A DNA stretch of 15,773 nt from CALDCK01 sp050618055. Lineage in GTDB: Bacteria > Myxococcota_A > UBA9160 > SMWR01. The stretch covers positions 1 to 15,773 of the forward strand of contig JBNLVK010000226.1 in the NCBI GenBank assembly GCA_050618055.1. Reading direction: 5' to 3'. Position numbers and translations under genes: made by a program. How positions within the stretch are numbered: the stretch's first letter is position 1; each line of letters starts with the position of its first letter. The notes under the pieces are model-generated. The model was given only the letters and a program-made list of their open reading frames with translations, had not been told where the DNA came from and did not search any database. Below, piece by piece: positions 13,795 to 15,773 of this stretch.

Positions 13795-13928
13795 GACCCC
13801 ATCTTCGGCCAGCCGGCGCGCTCGTGCCCGTTCCCGGGGCGAGGCCTGGGGCGAGCTGCCCCCGCCGATCCCGCCGGATCGGCACGCCGGGGCTGGTCGC
13901 GGCCCGATTCGTGCGTATGGTGGGTCAC
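13795..13928. promoter_or_regulatory. Divergent control region between kinase-like gene and CBS-Usp operon
   Basis: This 134-base stretch separates two divergent transcription units and should hold both promoters. Its main feature is a 20-base inverted repeat at 13864-13883, described separately. A GGTGGG run at 13919-13924 may be the ribosome binding site for the CBS gene. I could not assign -35/-10 elements. Confidence 0.4.
13864..13883. repeat. Perfect 8-bp inverted repeat, candidate operator
   Basis: GCCGATCC, a CGCC spacer and GGATCGGC form a perfect inverted repeat centred about 55 bases before the CBS start and 80 bases before the kinase-like start on the other strand. The size and position fit a dimeric regulator site. 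A transcript hairpin is the alternative. Confidence 0.45.
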
Positions 13929-14426
13929 ATGATGGTGACGGCACGCGACCTGATGGAGACCGAGGTCCTGACGGTGTCGCCGGATCTCGCGCTCAGCGAC
14001 CTCGAGGAGGTGCTCCTGCGCAAGCGCGTCCAGGGGGCTCCGGTGGTCGAGGACGGGCGACTGGTGGGGATCATCTCCCGCTCCGACGTGGTGCGGCAGC
14101 TCAAGCTGGAAGAGGAGCGCATTGCCGAGTCGGCCTTCTACTTCGAGCCCTTCGACGCCGACCGCCGCGACGCCGACGAGGATCGGCGCGTGATGCAGGC
14201 CGCCGCCGGCCGCCTCGCGACGCTGCGTGTGCGCGACATGATGGTCCCGGACATCGAGACCATCGGCCCCGAGGTGTCGGTGGAGGACGTCGCGCGCCGC
14301 ATGCTCGACCGGCGCATCCACCGCCTGCTCGTCACCGAAGGCGACACCCTGCTCGGTCTCGTCAGCAGCCTCGACCTGGTCGAGCTGATCGCATCCGGCC
14401 GCGCACGCTTCGAGGAGAAGACATGA
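13929..14426 (+). CDS. Two-CBS-domain protein
   Basis: This 165-residue soluble protein consists of a CBS pair (Bateman module). CBS1 runs over about residues 3-60 (ARDLMETEVLTVSPDLAL ... GAPVVEDGRLVGIISRSDV) and CBS2 over about 97-155 (VRDMMVPDIETIGPEVSV ... HRLLVTEGDTLLGLVSSLD). A charged linker (FDADRRDADEDRR) joins them. CBS pairs bind adenine nucleotides and serve as energy or redox sensors. There is no attached enzyme domain, so it probably signals through a partner. The ATG at 13929 (MMVTARDLM) was chosen because the CBS fold starts there; ATGs at 13917 and 13932 are possible. Its stop overlaps the Usp start in ATGA, so the two are translationally coupled and probably act in the same response. 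Confidence 0.92.
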   Translation: MMVTARDLMETEVLTVSPDLALSDLEEVLLRKRVQGAPVVEDGRLVGIISRSDVVRQLKLEEERIAESAFYFEPFDADRRDADEDRRVMQAAAGRLATLRVRDMMVPDIETIGPEVSVEDVARRMLDRRIHRLLVTEGDTLLGLVSSLDLVELIASGRARFEEKT

Positions 14427-15295
14427 GCCTGCCCAAACGCATCCTGGTCGCGACCGACTTCTCCAGCCACGCGGAGCGCGCCGGCGAGGTCGGCATCGCC
14501 TGGGCAGAGCGCCTGGGCGCCGATCTGCACTGGACCCATGCGGTGCCGCGGCTGCCGGAGCAGCTCCCGCCGAGCGCGGCCCCCCTGGTGACGAGCCACG
14601 TCGAGCAGGCCGAGCACGAGGGACGCGACGCGCTGGAGCGATGCGTCGCGTCGGCGCGGAAGGGTGGAATCGAGTCGGAGAGCCACCTGGTGGAGGCGCC
14701 GGCCGCCGCCGGGATCGTGGCCCTGGCCGAGCGGATCGACGCCGACTGCATCGTCGTGGGATCGCGCGGCCACGGCCGCTTCCAGAACCTGCTGCTCGGC
14801 AGCGTCGCCGAGCGCGTCGTGCGCGACGCAGCGTGCCGCGTGCTGGTCGTGCGCGGCGAAGGCGATCCGACGGCGCCGGCCACGATCGTGCTGGGCGACG
14901 ACCTCTCCGACATCTCCACCCCGGCCCGCGACACCGCCCGCGACCTGGCCCGTGCCCTCGGCGCGTCGCTCGACGTGGTCCACGCCCCCGACCTGGGCAT
15001 TCCCGGCTTCCGGCTGGCGCGCATGGGCCTGCCCGACCGCGTCTTCGACGACCTGCGCGTGGACGCCTGCGAGCGCATCGACGCACTGATGCGCGGGGAC
15101 GAAGGCCTGGACGTGGCGAAGGTGGTGACCCAGGACGAGCCGGCCCACGCCGTGTGTGCCCACGCCCGGCAGGTGGGCGCCGGCCTGGCCGTGGTCGGCA
15201 CCCGCTCGCCCAGCGACATCGAGCGCGCCCTGTTCGGGTCGGTGGCCGGACGCGTGGTCCGCCACGCCGACTGCTCGGTGCTGGTGGTTCGCTGA
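14423..15295 (+). CDS. Tandem universal stress protein (two UspA domains)
   Basis: This 290-residue protein contains two UspA folds in tandem. Domain 1 starts with KRILVATDFSSHAERAGEVG and has an ATP-binding signature G-2x-G-9x-GS at Gly113, Gly116 and Gly126-Ser127 (GSRGHGRFQNLLLGS). Domain 2 ends similarly, but its signature starts GTRS at Gly259, so Ser262 replaces the second glycine and nucleotide binding may be weaker. Universal stress proteins help cells survive starvation, hypoxia or growth arrest. The ATG at 14423 overlaps the CBS stop by 4 bases and has a GAGGAG site 5 bases upstream, so the start is firm. In M. tuberculosis a tandem Usp gene (Rv2005c) lies next to the Rv2004c-type gene, as here, which supports a dormancy or low-energy role by analogy. 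Confidence 0.95.
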   Translation: MSLPKRILVATDFSSHAERAGEVGIAWAERLGADLHWTHAVPRLPEQLPPSAAPLVTSHVEQAEHEGRDALERCVASARKGGIESESHLVEAPAAAGIVALAERIDADCIVVGSRGHGRFQNLLLGSVAERVVRDAACRVLVVRGEGDPTAPATIVLGDDLSDISTPARDTARDLARALGASLDVVHAPDLGIPGFRLARMGLPDRVFDDLRVDACERIDALMRGDEGLDVAKVVTQDEPAHAVCAHARQVGAGLAVVGTRSPSDIERALFGSVAGRVVRHADCSVLVVR

Positions 15296-15316
15296 TCGGA
15301 TCGCCCGACGTCAGCG
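15290..15316. terminator. Bidirectional terminator-like inverted repeat between convergent genes
   Basis: CGCTGA at 15290-15295 pairs with TCAGCG at 15311-15316, and CGG/CCG pair inside. The arms contain the TGA stop of the Usp gene and the TGA stop (minus strand) of the peptidase gene, which both end Arg-stop. The 15-base gap leaves no room for another terminator, so this hairpin may serve both genes. The stem has an internal mismatch. Confidence 0.35.
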
Positions 15317-15773
15317 CGGCTCCAGGTGCTCCAGCAGGAATTTGCGAAGCCGCACCGCGAAGTCGATCCACTGGGAAGGGCTCGGTACGTGCCCCATTCC
15401 GGAGACCAGGTGCACCTCGTGGGGCGATCGGAGCGCCTCGAGGACATTCATCATGCGATAGGCGTGGTCGACGTCGACCCGCCGGTCCTCCATCCCCTGC
15501 ACCAGCAGCACCGGCACCCGGATCTCCGCGGCCCGGTACACCGGGGAGTTCTCCCGGAGCTGATCCAGGTCGTCCGGGTCTCCGATGTACTCCTCGAAGT
15601 ACTCCCGCGCCTCGTCCCACCAGCTGAAGTAGAAGTGGTATTCGAACGGCAGGTCCATGGGCCCGTTCAGACTGGCCGCGCAGCGGTAGCGCGACGGCTT
15701 CCGGATCACGCTGATCAGGGCCGAGTAGCCGCCGTAGCTGCCGCCGGCGATGCACGCACGCTCCCCGTCCACG
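15311..15773 (-). CDS. S9-family (prolyl oligopeptidase-like) serine peptidase, partial at right edge
   Basis: Only the last 153 or so residues are in the window; the gene continues past base 15773, so its start and N-terminal propeller are not seen. The alpha/beta-hydrolase catalytic triad is visible. The nucleophile Ser lies in GGSYGGYSAL (codon 15737-15739), the Asp in VQGMEDRRVDVDHAYRM and the His in SGMGHVPSPSQW. The NSPVYRAAEIRVPVLLVQG segment is typical of S9 C-terminal domains. Such enzymes cleave short peptides, often after proline or as acyl-aminoacyl or dipeptidyl peptidases; the class cannot be fixed here. Whether it is exported cannot be judged without the N-terminus. It is convergent with the Usp gene, with a 15-base gap. 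Confidence 0.93.
   Translation of the reverse strand, partial: VDGERACIAGGSYGGYSALISVIRKPSRYRCAASLNGPMDLPFEYHFYFSWWDEAREYFEEYIGDPDDLDQLRENSPVYRAAEIRVPVLLVQGMEDRRVDVDHAYRMMNVLEALRSPHEVHLVSGMGHVPSPSQWIDFAVRLRKFLLEHLEPR

Noticed and set aside
13795..13944. Longer start for the kinase-like gene at 13944
   Set aside because: The extra 50 residues are Pro/Gly/Ser-rich and would overlap the CBS gene start and the palindrome; the conserved region begins at VDYPDPKVLAGLQ.
1..15773. tRNA, rRNA, CRISPR, insertion sequence or prophage signals
   Set aside because: I saw no cloverleaf, no regular spaced repeats, no transposase or integrase motif and no flanking direct repeats.

Overview
This 15.8 kb window is GC-rich bacterial chromosome, densely packed with 14 protein-coding genes (13 complete, one cut by the right edge). 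There is no tRNA, rRNA, transposase, phage gene or CRISPR array, and no gap over about 140 bases. The gene mix suggests a Myxococcota-like or other deltaproteobacterial lineage, possibly from an environmental assembly. It includes a CarF/TMEM189-type plasmalogen desaturase, a luciferase-like flavin oxidoreductase, a kinase-like/AAA fusion protein and tandem universal stress proteins. GTG starts are frequent. The taxonomic guess is an inference from gene content and is only moderately supported.

Layout. (1) 1-137: three GC-rich hairpins in non-coding sequence at the left edge. (2) 138-3651, minus strand: a luciferase-like monooxygenase, then an SthA-type flavoprotein whose nucleotide-binding motifs are degenerate, then a secreted protein of unknown function. 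(3) 3652-3769: a divergent control region with palindromic TTGCG/CGCAA half-sites. (4) 3770-7859, plus strand: a tightly coupled three-gene operon of a patatin-like phospholipase, a cytoplasmic HExxH zinc metallopeptidase and a ComEC-like metallo-beta-lactamase-fold hydrolase. The reading frames overlap by 4 and 1 bases. (5) 7856-10628, minus strand: an integral-membrane PAS-GGDEF-EAL protein followed by an NADPH-dependent FMN reductase. (6) 10749-12187, plus strand: the CarF/PEDS1-like desaturase and a class I methyltransferase carrying a signal peptide. (7) 12163-13794, minus strand: a kinase-like/AAA fusion protein (Rv2004c-type). (8) 13929-15295, plus strand: a CBS-pair protein translationally coupled to a tandem universal stress protein. 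(9) 15311 to the right edge, minus strand: the C-terminal half of an S9-family serine peptidase.

How the parts may work together. The most unusual unit is the patatin / metallopeptidase / MBL-hydrolase operon. It encodes three hydrolases of different classes, all apparently cytoplasmic, translated as one unit and preceded by a palindromic control region. This resembles an effector module of a conflict or self-lysis system, but no sensor or NTPase lies in the window, so that role is a hypothesis. The second theme is stress and membrane biology. The desaturase could make plasmalogens, which in Myxococcus signal singlet-oxygen stress. The Rv2004c-like, CBS and Usp genes resemble the dormancy gene neighbourhood of Mycobacterium. 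Convergent gene pairs end in very short or overlapping junctions, two of which form hairpins across both stop codons.
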